Shown here: piece after piece, positions 7,814-15,002 of the stretch | Position numbering within the stretch: the stretch's first letter is position 1 | Layout of the letters: the number at the start of each line of letters is the position of its first letter | Source: Sulfuritalea sp. | GTDB taxonomy: Bacteria > Pseudomonadota > Gammaproteobacteria > Burkholderiales > Rhodocyclaceae | Reading direction: 5' to 3' | NCBI GenBank assembly: GCA_022842325.1 | Contig: JALHPU010000042.1 | Span: forward strand, 1 to 34,816 | DNA length: 34,816 nucleotides | Position numbers and translations under genes: made by a program | Notes under the pieces: generated by a model | Database searches by the model: none | What the model was told of the DNA's origin: nothing | What the model saw: only the letters and a program-made list of their open reading frames with translations

Positions 7814-8902
7814 CTATTTGGCCGGTGCGTTTCGGGATGCAGCTTCTCGCTGCATCCGTTCCTCTGCTACCCTCACTGCCGCCTCCAGTAACTGCTGTCG
7901 GGGAAAGCGGTTCTGATCGACGAGCGCCCCGGCGAGCGCTGGTACCTGCGTCTCAAATGGCAGCGCAACTGCCCAGTGATCCGCGTTGACGAAACCGAGC
8001 AATGTGCTGCCCGGAACAATGGCATCGAAATAGATCACTTGGCTGTCGTTGCGCGGATCCACAGTGCTCAGTAGCGTGTGCAGCGGCCGCAAGATTGCCG
8101 ACACCCGATCCGGGGCAGGCATTGCGACTACCGAGAACGAAGCGATATCGGCAGGCATCGCGTGCGATGCAAGCCAGCCCATCCGTACGGCAGGCGTTAG
8201 ACTCCTGATCTCTCCGTGGTCGACGACATCACAACTGGCGTACGGAAGAATGCCCGCCGAGCGTTCGTACAGATCTTCAATCCCCTCTGCAATTGGTGTG
8301 CCGTTTACGACGCCGGCAAAACTTATCAGCGCCGCCACGTGCGGCCGCATTTCGGGATATGTGACCAGTGCAACCATACTGTCTGGCGTGCCTTTCGAGT
8401 ACGCGACCAGAATGAATCGCCGGCCGGGTCGCTCAGCTGCCACCTTCAACACATAGTCCCGGATGATGGTGGCGTTGTGCTCTGAACTTGCGCGTCCGCG
8501 CACGGGAACTACACTGGAGCGGTACCCGAAGCGAGCCAAATGTGCGGTCGCGTCCCCGAAGATGGCCACCTGATTCGATACGCACTCGCCAAATATTCCC
8601 GGCACGACGAGAAGATCGTACGCGACCCGCGGTGACTCCAGAACGGGGAGCGTCTCAGATGCCGCCTCATCGGACAAACGATGCAGCCACACAGCGCAAC
8701 CATCGTCGGCTGGAACACTATCGCGTTTGACGGCTGCACAGAAGATCGAACGGAAACTCGCGCGCCCGTCGACGATTGACGTCGCGAACAACGGCAATCG
8801 CGCCACAGCGGGCACAGAAGCACTATATCGTTGGAGCGGTGTTGCACAGCCACCGAGAATCCCCGCAATGGCCACGCAAAGAACATAACGCGACAAATTC
8901 AC
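7814..8902 (-). CDS. Lipoprotein alpha/beta hydrolase
   Basis: The start is GTG 8900-8902, with GGAGGG about 6 bases upstream; this is better than ATG 8941. The N-terminus VNLSRYVLCVAIAGILGGCA is a lipoprotein signal with the lipid-accepting Cys at residue 19. The body is a serine hydrolase of alpha/beta fold: YDLLVVPGIFGE (oxyanion region), nucleophile Ser in LVAYSKGTPD (about 169), acid in IYFDAIVPG (about 290) and His in VNADHWAVALP (about 308). The family includes lipases, esterases and transacylases; the substrate is unknown. It is the first gene of the operon that continues with the Bug/CHAT and phosphoesterase genes, so a membrane-anchored periplasmic hydrolase acts alongside a periplasmic protease and phosphoesterase. 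Confidence 0.75.
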   Translation of the reverse strand: MNLSRYVLCVAIAGILGGCATPLQRYSASVPAVARLPLFATSIVDGRASFRSIFCAAVKRDSVPADDGCAVWLHRLSDEAASETLPVLESPRVAYDLLVVPGIFGECVSNQVAIFGDATAHLARFGYRSSVVPVRGRASSEHNATIIRDYVLKVAAERPGRRFILVAYSKGTPDSMVALVTYPEMRPHVAALISFAGVVNGTPIAEGIEDLYERSAGILPYASCDVVDHGEIRSLTPAVRMGWLASHAMPADIASFSVVAMPAPDRVSAILRPLHTLLSTVDPRNDSQVIYFDAIVPGSTLLGFVNADHWAVALPFETQVPALAGALVDQNRFPRQQLLEAAVRVAEERMQREAASRNAPAK

Positions 8903-8956
8903 GGCAGTCCCTCCGCCCGTCGCAGCAGACCTATTTGGCACCGGTCTTAAGCTTTA

Positions 8957-8985
8957 ATCATCCCATTGCATGTTGTATATGTCAA
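8957..8985 (-). promoter_or_regulatory. Sigma-70-type promoter of the hydrolase/Bug/CHAT/phosphoesterase operon
   Basis: On the minus strand a consensus -35 TTGACA (8980-8985) is followed after exactly 17 bases by GATGAT (8957-8962, 4 of 6 matches). The predicted start near 8950 leaves a leader of about 48 bases before the GTG at 8902. Confidence 0.55.
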
Positions 8986-9146
8986 TTGCACGAAAGTGAT
9001 ATCCGCCGGGAAGTCGTCGATTCGATTGTCCGGTCGTTTCTCGGCGGCTCTTGTCCGCAGGTTATGCAAATGAAAAGGACAATGAAATGGGGAGGAACCT
9101 TCTGCAAACTCGGAAGTGGATCGACTAGGCAGAGGTCGGATCGCCA

Positions 9147-9379
9147 TTAGTTAGCCGCCTCAATCCGAATACGTGCTTTCTCCAGAATCCGCAGCGGCTC
9201 ATGCACCATCGTGACAACCGGGTCAATCTTCTTCGGGCTCAGGTCTTCACCCAGATTGACATCCACGTCGAAGAGAATGCGAGACAGGTCGGCACACCTC
9301 AGCAAGAGTGACTCGTGTGAGTCCTTGGTTACGCGGATCTTGAGTTTTCCATCCCTAAGGAGCGAACTGAGATCTGGAT
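9147..9379 (-). other. Possible frame-shifted C-terminal extension of the zinc-finger membrane protein
   Basis: After the stop of the upstream gene, an adjacent frame continues for about 80 residues of protein-like sequence: DPDLSSLLRDGKLKIRVTKD, LFDVDVNLGEDLSPKKI, EPLRILEKARIRIEAAN. No usable start codon precedes it; the first is a TTG well inside. It therefore looks like the original C-terminus of the upstream gene, separated by a -1 shift near 9390-9420, rather than an independent gene. Confidence 0.4.
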
Positions 9380-9841
9380 CTACTGCCCGCCCATTGATCG
9401 CTGCGTATCGCGTACGGTCTTCAATTCCTTCCAGGCCTTGTAGAGGTAGATCGGACCGACCACAATGCCGATCACCGCTGCGGCGCCCGCCTGCACTGCC
9501 AGGTTCAGCCAGCGCATGGACATGAAGATGTAGCCGCCGCTGGGCGCGAAGTAACGCCGCAGGAAACTCCATCCCGGCGGGAAGAATGCCGCCATCAAGG
9601 AATACAGGACGAGATCCGCCAGCGGCACGTGACCCCACAGAAGGACAGGGGTTACGATCCCAAGGGCAGCCATCAGCGCCAGTTGTTTCCACAGCGACGT
9701 GGAAACGTTCTGATTAATTGCCAGGGCGCAGTTCCCGCATAGCGGCGGCGTAAACACCGACACGCACTCGGGACAAAGCCCTCTCCCACAACTGTTGCAC
9801 GTGCCTACCGCGCCCAACTCGATGTGTTCTGCACAATTCAT
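9380..9841 (-). CDS. B-box zinc-finger membrane protein
   Basis: The start is ATG 9839-9841, preceded by GGGAGGAG. The first 45 residues carry a B-box-like zinc-binding set: C-x2-H (CAEH), C-x2-C (CNSCG), C-x2-C (CPEC) and C-x2-C (CGNC). Two to four hydrophobic segments follow (LALMAALGIVTPVLLWGHV, LADLVLYSLMAAFFPPG, AVQAGAAAVIGIVVGPIYLY). Such proteins are common in bacteria, and their role is mostly unknown; the finger probably faces the cytoplasm. The frame ends after LKTVRDTQRSMGGQ, and a neighbouring frame looks like lost C-terminal sequence. It lies divergent to the XRE regulator gene, whose operators sit in the shared intergenic region. Confidence 0.65.
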   Translation of the reverse strand: MNCAEHIELGAVGTCNSCGRGLCPECVSVFTPPLCGNCALAINQNVSTSLWKQLALMAALGIVTPVLLWGHVPLADLVLYSLMAAFFPPGWSFLRRYFAPSGGYIFMSMRWLNLAVQAGAAAVIGIVVGPIYLYKAWKELKTVRDTQRSMGGQ

Positions 9842-9885
9842 GTCTGCTCCTCCCGGTAACCGCACTATTTGAATGGTTATCAGGT

Positions 9886-9914
9886 CGGCATACTAAGTAA
9901 TCCTTAGTATGCCG
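9886..9914. promoter_or_regulatory. Operator 1: perfect 12-bp inverted repeat
   Basis: CGGCATACTAAG and its exact reverse complement are separated by 5 bases (TAATC). It lies between two divergent genes, just upstream of an XRE-type regulator, and shares the CTAAG-N5-CTTAG core with operator 2. It is most likely the binding site of that regulator. Confidence 0.65.
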
Positions 9915-9926
9915 TCAATCAGTTTC

Positions 9927-9941
9927 CTAAGACTCTCTTAG
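9927..9941. promoter_or_regulatory. Operator 2: CTAAG-N5-CTTAG
   Basis: It has the same half-sites and the same 5-base spacer length as operator 1, with centres about 34 bases apart (about three helical turns). It is 22 bases before the start of the XRE gene, where a bound repressor would block transcription. Confidence 0.6.
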
Positions 9942-9963
9942 TCCTTATCAAAGGGGACTAAAC

Positions 9964-10278
9964 ATGGAGGGGAAGGCGACGTTCGCCAGGCGATTACGGG
10001 AGGCTCGCGAAGCGGTCGGTATTTCTCAGAAACAACTGGGTGTTCTTGCCGGGATCGACCAGTTCGTTGCCAGCGCCCGGATCAATCAGTATGAGCGTGG
10101 CAAACACGTCCCGGATCTGCTCACTTCGCAGCGGCTGGCGGCTGAACTGAAGGTTCCCGTGTCCTATCTCTACGAACCGGATGACAACCTCGCGGCCTTG
10201 CTTCGCATTGCAGGCCGGTTGCCAAGCCACAAAATGCGAAAATTGCTCAAGGCGCTCAGCGATGACGCAGCATCCTGA
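9964..10278 (+). CDS. XRE-family transcriptional regulator
   Basis: A 104-residue helix-turn-helix protein. The Cro/CI-type HTH spans about residues 8-65 (FARRLREAREAVGISQKQLG, ARINQYERGKHVPDLLTSQR, LAAELKVPVSYLYEPDD). A short C-terminal helix (LLRIAGRLPSHKMRKLLKAL) probably dimerises. AAGGGG lies 7-8 bases before the ATG. Two CTAAG-N5-CTTAG palindromes sit directly upstream, so it probably represses itself and perhaps the divergent zinc-finger gene (inference). Confidence 0.85.
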   Translation: MEGKATFARRLREAREAVGISQKQLGVLAGIDQFVASARINQYERGKHVPDLLTSQRLAAELKVPVSYLYEPDDNLAALLRIAGRLPSHKMRKLLKALSDDAAS

Positions 10279-10303
10279 CCTGACGGGGACGCAAGTATTG
10301 GTC

Positions 10304-10331
10304 AAGCCGGCGGCTTGGCTACCGCGTAGCC
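10304..10331. terminator. Two adjacent short hairpins after the XRE gene
   Basis: AAGCCG-G-CGGCTT (10304-10316) is directly followed by GGCTAC-CGC-GTAGCC (10317-10331). No T-run follows. They may act as a weak transcript end or mRNA structure. Confidence 0.3.
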
Positions 10332-10452
10332 GAATCGAAAGCCGATGCTTACGGTGGCAACTGACGGACGGGCCAACAGTCAGCAGTCTCTAAGAGGAAT
10401 ATCCAGTACGAACGCGAAATTACGCGACATGGGTGTCAGAACTTGATGAAAC

Positions 10453-10481
10453 TTGATTTCTCTGGAGGTGAGGTTTAGAAT
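10453..10481 (+). promoter_or_regulatory. Promoter of the XRE-ImmA/PIN operon, giving a nearly leaderless mRNA
   Basis: TTGATT (10453-10458) and TAGAAT (10476-10481) are separated by 17 bases. Transcription should start near 10488, only about 4 bases before ATG 10492-10494. That start codon has no ribosome binding site of its own. Confidence 0.55.
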
Positions 10482-10491
10482 AGCTCCGCTC

Positions 10492-11613
10492 ATGGAAAAG
10501 ATCATCAACGGCGAAGCCGTCAAGCAGTCGCTTACGAAAATCGGATGGTCACAGAAACGTTTGGCGGCGGAATTAGAGGTTTCCTCACAAGCCGTCACCA
10601 ACTGGATCAAGGGCGTCGATTTTCCACGTCCGAATAAGCTGCTCAAGTTGGCGACGACGCTCAGCCTCGGTTTCGAGCAGCTTGTCAGTACTACGGCGAA
10701 GCAGCCAGTCGTGGCCTATCGGAAGCGGGGCGGGACCAAGACCACCGAGCAACATTTGCTCAAGGCAATGGCCATGGGGGCGCTACTCAAGCCACTCGTG
10801 CACTACCTGCCGCCACTGCGTGCTCTGCGCACCCAGATTTCAGCCCCCTCCGTCAGTTACGAGTTTGTACAAAACGCAGCTGCCGCAATCCGAGAGAAGA
10901 TTGGAGTGGGCGCTGAGGCCATACTGCTGTACGAGCATTTAATTGACGAATTTCAAATGAACGATGCTGTAATTGTTCCCGTTATGTGGGGGAGCAAGCA
11001 ACAGCATGGGAATGCGCTTCATATTTTCCTGCCCGAAGAAAACGTAACCTTCATTTACTTGAATCTCGATACTTACCTCGAAGACTTCAAGTTTTGGATG
11101 GCCCATGAGCTTGCGCATGTGTACACGCAGGATTTGGCAGGAAAAGAGGAAGGCGAAAACTTTGCGGACGCGCTTGCGGGGGCCTTGCTATTCCCGCGAG
11201 AATTAGCCGAGAAAGCCTACGTCGCCGCAAACCACGCGAAAACTGTCTCCACCAAAATTTCTGCCCTTCAGCGATTTGCGACGGAACACCGAATCTCGTT
11301 GTTTAGCGTTTTTTGCGAGGTGCGACATTACGCCAAGGAATCGGGACTGCCGCAGCTGCAGGTGGAAGATCGAGATATCCATGCCGTACGAAATCATCTG
11401 CGCGGTCCGATGGTCAGCGAGTCGCTGTTCAAGCCGGTCCCACCTGAGGCCGGTCGCTACATTGCTGCCGCCCATTCGATATTCAAGTCCTCATTTTTCA
11501 CCGCTCTCCAGAAAATGTTACGGGAACGCAACACCGGTGCAGGGTACGTCCAGCAGGTCTTGGACGTGTCAATGAAGGACGCTACCGCGCTCTGTACTGA
11601 GTTAATGAGTTGA
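10492..11613 (+). CDS. XRE regulator fused to ImmA/IrrE-type metallopeptidase
   Basis: A 373-residue two-domain protein. An N-terminal Cro/CI HTH (SLTKIGWSQKRLAAELEVSS, then QAVTNWIKGVDFPRPNKLLK) is followed by a zinc peptidase domain. The peptidase has the H-E-x-x-H motif in WMAHELAHVYTQ (about residue 205) and the downstream Glu/Asp region EGENFADALAGALLFP. ImmA/IrrE enzymes cleave partner repressors after stress or DNA damage. I chose ATG 10492 rather than TTG 10453 because a -35/-10 pair covers the upstream codons. Its stop overlaps the start of the PIN gene by 4 bases (TTGA), so the two are translationally coupled. This is the XRE-COG2856/PIN arrangement predicted earlier as a toxin-antitoxin type. 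Confidence 0.85.
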   Translation: MEKIINGEAVKQSLTKIGWSQKRLAAELEVSSQAVTNWIKGVDFPRPNKLLKLATTLSLGFEQLVSTTAKQPVVAYRKRGGTKTTEQHLLKAMAMGALLKPLVHYLPPLRALRTQISAPSVSYEFVQNAAAAIREKIGVGAEAILLYEHLIDEFQMNDAVIVPVMWGSKQQHGNALHIFLPEENVTFIYLNLDTYLEDFKFWMAHELAHVYTQDLAGKEEGENFADALAGALLFPRELAEKAYVAANHAKTVSTKISALQRFATEHRISLFSVFCEVRHYAKESGLPQLQVEDRDIHAVRNHLRGPMVSESLFKPVPPEAGRYIAAAHSIFKSSFFTALQKMLRERNTGAGYVQQVLDVSMKDATALCTELMS

Positions 11614-12200
11614 CCCTTGTTCTCCTTGACACCAATGCTTACCTTCGTCTGGCGAAGCGAGTTCGCCCGATGCTCGGGAAGCAATTTGGAGACAAGGGAT
11701 ACGTATTAACGATCCTTAGGGATGTTGAAGACGAAGTTCGCCGCAGCAGCGCTCTTCGCTTCAAATTTCCGTGGTTTGATGAGCCGGAACTTTCCGCTGA
11801 GCGTCTTTCAGCACAGGTTCGTCTCAGCCCAAGCGAGAAGCTCACCATCTCGACGGCACAGAGCATTCTTCGTGGGACGGTATTGTCGGATGTCACCCGC
11901 TACTGCCAAGACGGCTCACCTCCTTCCGCCGTTGACTGCTTCGTTTTGGCCTTTGGTCAAATTCGCCCTGCGATAGTTGTTACCGACGATATCGGCATGC
12001 ACCTGCTTGCGAAAGACTTTGATATTCCGATATGGCATGGATATGAACTACTCGCGAAGATGAGGACGCACAAGGTAGTCACCAACGATTTGGTGCGCGA
12101 GATCTACGAAGCCCTGGAGCGCAACGGAGATATGACAGCAAGCTGGAATAAAGCCAAGCACACTACTTTCGTCAAAGTTTTCGGGAAGGCGCCGTTCTAG
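11610..12200 (+). CDS. PIN-domain protein (putative toxin ribonuclease)
   Basis: This 196-residue protein begins with LVLLDTNAYLRLAKRV, the conserved first acidic strand of a PIN domain. Further acidic positions are in LRDVEDEVRRSS, PPSAVDCFVLA and IVVTDDIGMHLLAKDF. PIN domains are Mg2+/Mn2+-dependent ribonucleases. It starts at a TTG that overlaps the upstream stop codon, so its translation depends on the XRE-ImmA gene. The last 50 residues (VTNDLVREIYEALERNGDMT onward) form a helical extension not typical of VapC. A toxin role is inferred from the domain and the coupling. Confidence 0.75.
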   Translation: MTLVLLDTNAYLRLAKRVRPMLGKQFGDKGYVLTILRDVEDEVRRSSALRFKFPWFDEPELSAERLSAQVRLSPSEKLTISTAQSILRGTVLSDVTRYCQDGSPPSAVDCFVLAFGQIRPAIVVTDDIGMHLLAKDFDIPIWHGYELLAKMRTHKVVTNDLVREIYEALERNGDMTASWNKAKHTTFVKVFGKAPF

Positions 12201-12362
12201 ATGTGACGTTCGTCGCCTATGCCGCCCATGGCTGTGCTTGCACAATATCGGGGAATACCCAAGGGATCAGTGCAGCTCCGCGTTTCAGAAGCCATTCACG
12301 GATAGGGCAGACTTTTTGCATTGCGTGGTGTATAAGTTCTGATACGCCTTGAAAAGGAGCTT

Positions 12363-12720
12363 ATGGACAAGAAGCCACTTGAATGGTGCGGATCGTCCTA
12401 TCGAAATATTACAGATCAATAACTCTTCACTCCGAGTGCCCGAAAGGAAGCTGGCTACCAACTTGGGCAGGTTCAAGCTGGACTGGAATCAGCCCGATGG
12501 AAACCCCCCCGCGTCAGAATAGTTGTCGCCCCGATATGATCTCGAACTTGGGGGCGATAAGGATGAACGATGGCTGGTTTCGGGTGATGTATGTGGCGAA
12601 ATTTCATGAAGCGGTTTATGTGCTGCATTGGTTTAAGAAGAAGGCGAACGCCACCAGCAATCACGATAAGGAAATCGCAAAGGTCCGTTACAAGGCCGTC
12701 ATCCTGGAAAGGGGCAAGAA
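12363..12720 (+). pseudogene. Decayed HigB/Gp49-like toxin gene
   Basis: ATG 12363-12365, with AAGGAG just upstream, begins MDKKPLEWCGSSYRNITDQ, the typical N-terminus of phage Gp49-like HigB toxins, but a TAA follows at once. The rest continues in other frames: FTPSARKEAGYQLGQVQAGL around 12429-12488, then DGWFRVMYVAKFHEAVYVLH and KKANATSNHDKEIAKVRYKA from about 12565. All the family's conserved blocks are present in order but spread over frames, so at least two frameshifts have occurred. The original stop next to the antitoxin start is also lost through a single base change. HigB-like proteins are ribosome-dependent mRNA interferases; this copy is almost certainly inactive. Confidence 0.8.
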
Positions 12721-13053
12721 ATTAACATCGATACCAAAATCAGGCACATCACCCCGGCTGATGGGAACATCTTCCTTGATCTGGGCTTCCCTCCGGAAGA
12801 GGCTGCGAAGCTTCTCGCGGAAACGGATAAAGTCATTTCTGAAAAGTTGGCCATCAAGGAGTCCTTGATGACCGAACTGGCCCAGTGGATTGATGAGAAG
12901 AAGCTGAAACAAGCGGACGCTGCACAGATTCTCGGCGTCACGAGGCTGCGTGTCTCTGACGTAATCAACAAGAAATCCGTCAAATTCACGATTGATGCCT
13001 TGGTGGACATGCTGGCCCGGACAGGCAAGCACGTTCAGTTGTCAGTGCAATAA
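12721..13053 (+). CDS. HigA-like antitoxin with a mutated or non-canonical start
   Basis: The frame encodes 110 residues ending in an HTH domain (WIDEKKLKQADAAQILGVTR, LRVSDVINKKSVKFTIDALV, DMLARTGKHVQLSVQ), as in the HigA-like antitoxins that follow Gp49 toxins. The N-terminal half (ITPADGNIFLDLGFPPEEAA) is the usual toxin-binding segment. At the expected start the sequence is AAATTAAC where family logic predicts AAATGAAC. One base change would restore both the toxin's TGA stop and the antitoxin's ATG. ATT can act weakly as a start, and AAGGGG lies upstream. Otherwise a shorter product from TTG 12847 or ATG 12868 would keep the HTH. Confidence 0.65.
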   Translation: MNIDTKIRHITPADGNIFLDLGFPPEEAAKLLAETDKVISEKLAIKESLMTELAQWIDEKKLKQADAAQILGVTRLRVSDVINKKSVKFTIDALVDMLARTGKHVQLSVQ

Positions 13054-13207
13054 CTATCGCAAGCCCGCGCAGTTTGCTGCCGAGGGTGGCGCCCGTAAAT
13101 GGCTGGAAACCGCGGTAGCCGAGCGGTAAAACGCGGCAGCGAGTTTCCTTGAACTGGATCGAGGTGTCCTCCGAGAGGCCCGCTCAAAACTGGCAGCAAA
13201 GCAGATG

Positions 13208-14596
13208 CTATCTGTACGCCGGATCCTTACAGTTGTTTCCGGCTTCGAACACGGCCTCTGTTCTTTCCAATCCCCAAATCTTCCGCCCGGCCCGTTTCGG
13301 GTTGTCCTGGTAGTGGCGGTTTCGCTCGTTGAAGTAGCGGTCGATGGCTTCGGTAGCGGCCTTCACAGAGGGATAGTCACTTTTATGAATGATCGCCCGG
13401 GACATTCCACTGAATACCGACTCGATCACGTTGAGAAATTGGGCCGAGGCCGGCAGAGGGACAAGCTCCAGTCTGGGGAGAGTGCCCCGTAGCTGGTTGT
13501 GGTCCTCGACGAACGCCAGAAGCTCTTTGGACATGTGCCACGAAGCAGCATCCCACGAGAGATAAAGCGTTTTGGCGTCGCTATATTTGTCGATAAGGGC
13601 CTTCGCCATTCGGATCATCTCGCTAGTGTTCTTGGCCTTTGAGTAGAAGTGGGTGACCTGGTTGCCTGAGAGTTCCAGGGCTGCCGTGGCGATGAGCCAA
13701 CCTTTGGATTTCTGCCACTGAGGAACCGTGGGCTGGAATCCTGGTTCCGCCAGGACGCGCCCCGCCTTGGCCTTGATCGTAAACGGCCCATATTCGTCTA
13801 TGGAAAAGAACCGCTCGTTCTCCCCAAGCTTGGAAAGAACGTCCTGAACATGTTCAAGTTTCTTCCTGTAGTCCGGATCGCTGCTCGTAAGCACCACCTT
13901 GGCTGACTTCCACCTAAAGCCGGCGTTCTTGATGGCTTGTCGTATGACATCGTCGCTTACGGGGTGCCCCCGATCCTTCAGGACCTTCTTCAAATCCACC
14001 ATACGCCATGTGGTCCGGTTCAGTCCTGACAGGGACGGCGGTTCGTGGAGCAACTCGAACAGGCATCTCTTGAAAGATTCGTCGTCGGCCTTTCTCACTT
14101 TTTGTCGGCGCCCGAGGAGAAGGCTCTCGCCGCCCCGCTTGAACGCGGCGAGATATGCGCGCACGGTTGTTCGTGAAATACCGAGGTGCTCTGCGATGGC
14201 ACTCGCCGAAAAACCGTTTTGGTGGGCAAGGACAGTCAGAATCTTCTTGCGCGGGTCATTCGGCCGCACGGACAAATGACTGACCAGGGCGCCGATGGCT
14301 GGCGATAAAGTCTCTAGCGTCGCTGTGCCCCGTTCTATCTGGTAGAGCCATTCCATCCAGCAAAGCCTTACCGACGCCGAGCGAGAGCGGCACGGCGGAA
14401 TTCGTTCAGGAGCGTTCCTGTCCTCCTTCTCCGCCGCGCGTTTCCGACCGCGATAGCCAGGTGGGGACTCGTAGGCCAACATTTTGCGCAGAGTGGTTCG
14501 GCTGATGCTTTCTGCCTTGGCAACACTTCGCCGGGATTCACCGAGCACAAGGACGCGCTTACGGATGCGCTGCCATTGATACCTATTCGAATACAT
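13208..14596 (-). CDS. IS630-family-like transposase
   Basis: A 462-residue DDE transposase. It has N-terminal helix-turn-helix regions (RRSVAKAESISRTTLRKM, then SASAIAEHLGISRTTVRAYL) and a DDE_3-type catalytic domain. The catalytic residues appear as Asp in FFSIDEYGPF (about 265), Asp in LYLSWDAASWHMS (about 349) and Glu in FLNVIESVFSGM (about 391). AGGAG precedes ATG 14596. The frame is intact. I could not define terminal inverted repeats or a TA duplication with confidence, so the element's outer limits are left open. It sits between the decayed toxin-antitoxin pair and the unknown gene at 15003, consistent with a late insertion. Confidence 0.85.
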   Translation of the reverse strand: MYSNRYQWQRIRKRVLVLGESRRSVAKAESISRTTLRKMLAYESPPGYRGRKRAAEKEDRNAPERIPPCRSRSASVRLCWMEWLYQIERGTATLETLSPAIGALVSHLSVRPNDPRKKILTVLAHQNGFSASAIAEHLGISRTTVRAYLAAFKRGGESLLLGRRQKVRKADDESFKRCLFELLHEPPSLSGLNRTTWRMVDLKKVLKDRGHPVSDDVIRQAIKNAGFRWKSAKVVLTSSDPDYRKKLEHVQDVLSKLGENERFFSIDEYGPFTIKAKAGRVLAEPGFQPTVPQWQKSKGWLIATAALELSGNQVTHFYSKAKNTSEMIRMAKALIDKYSDAKTLYLSWDAASWHMSKELLAFVEDHNQLRGTLPRLELVPLPASAQFLNVIESVFSGMSRAIIHKSDYPSVKAATEAIDRYFNERNRHYQDNPKRAGRKIWGLERTEAVFEAGNNCKDPAYR

Positions 14597-15002
14597 GGAG
14601 GCTCCTTGGAAAATCTGTCACCTCAGCTGACGATTGCGACGCATGAATTGTTGGCAAGACAGAAAGCGATCCGGAAGTCCACCGTCGAAAACGACGATTT
14701 TGCTTGTATTGGTGTCGCTCAATGCGCAGATGAACATTCTTCCCCAGCCAATCCCACCGTACTTGGGGTTTTCATCGGTGGAAATTCATTCGTGGGAGCA
14801 GGATCATTGATGCATTCGGAAGCAAATCAAAGGCGCTAATCTGAAAATGAAATTCGGTAAGCACACTTGGAGTCTGACCAATCGAGTACTTCTACGATCG
14901 GGGCCTCGACGTATTGACCCCCTTTTTGCGTGCTTTTCCCCCCTCCCAAAAAAATCGGGTTTACGTAAACCTAACGCGTACTCACAACGGCGCGAGGCAG
15001 AA
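14597..15002. other. Gap upstream of the unknown gene; contains one 14-bp palindrome
   Basis: Short open frames occur here, but none has a convincing start site or protein-like text. The only clear structure is the perfect palindrome GGTTTACGTAAACC at 14958-14971, 31 bases upstream of ATG 15003, a position suited to an operator for that gene. Confidence 0.4.
14958..14971. promoter_or_regulatory. Perfect 14-bp palindrome, candidate operator
   Basis: GGTTTACGTAAACC is self-complementary over its full length and lies in the short AT-rich segment before the unknown gene. The binding protein is unknown. Confidence 0.35.

Noticed and set aside
12383..12868. 161-residue frame as an intact gene
   Set aside because: It strings together pieces of the decayed HigB toxin with out-of-frame antitoxin sequence; only the middle part is native.
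13140..14660. Terminal inverted repeats of the IS630-type element
   Set aside because: Only a short GAGGTG-like match was found on the two sides, too weak to define ends.
14576..14839. 87-residue plus-strand frame after the IS630-type gene
   Set aside because: It begins inside the transposase start region and has no ribosome binding site or recognisable motif.
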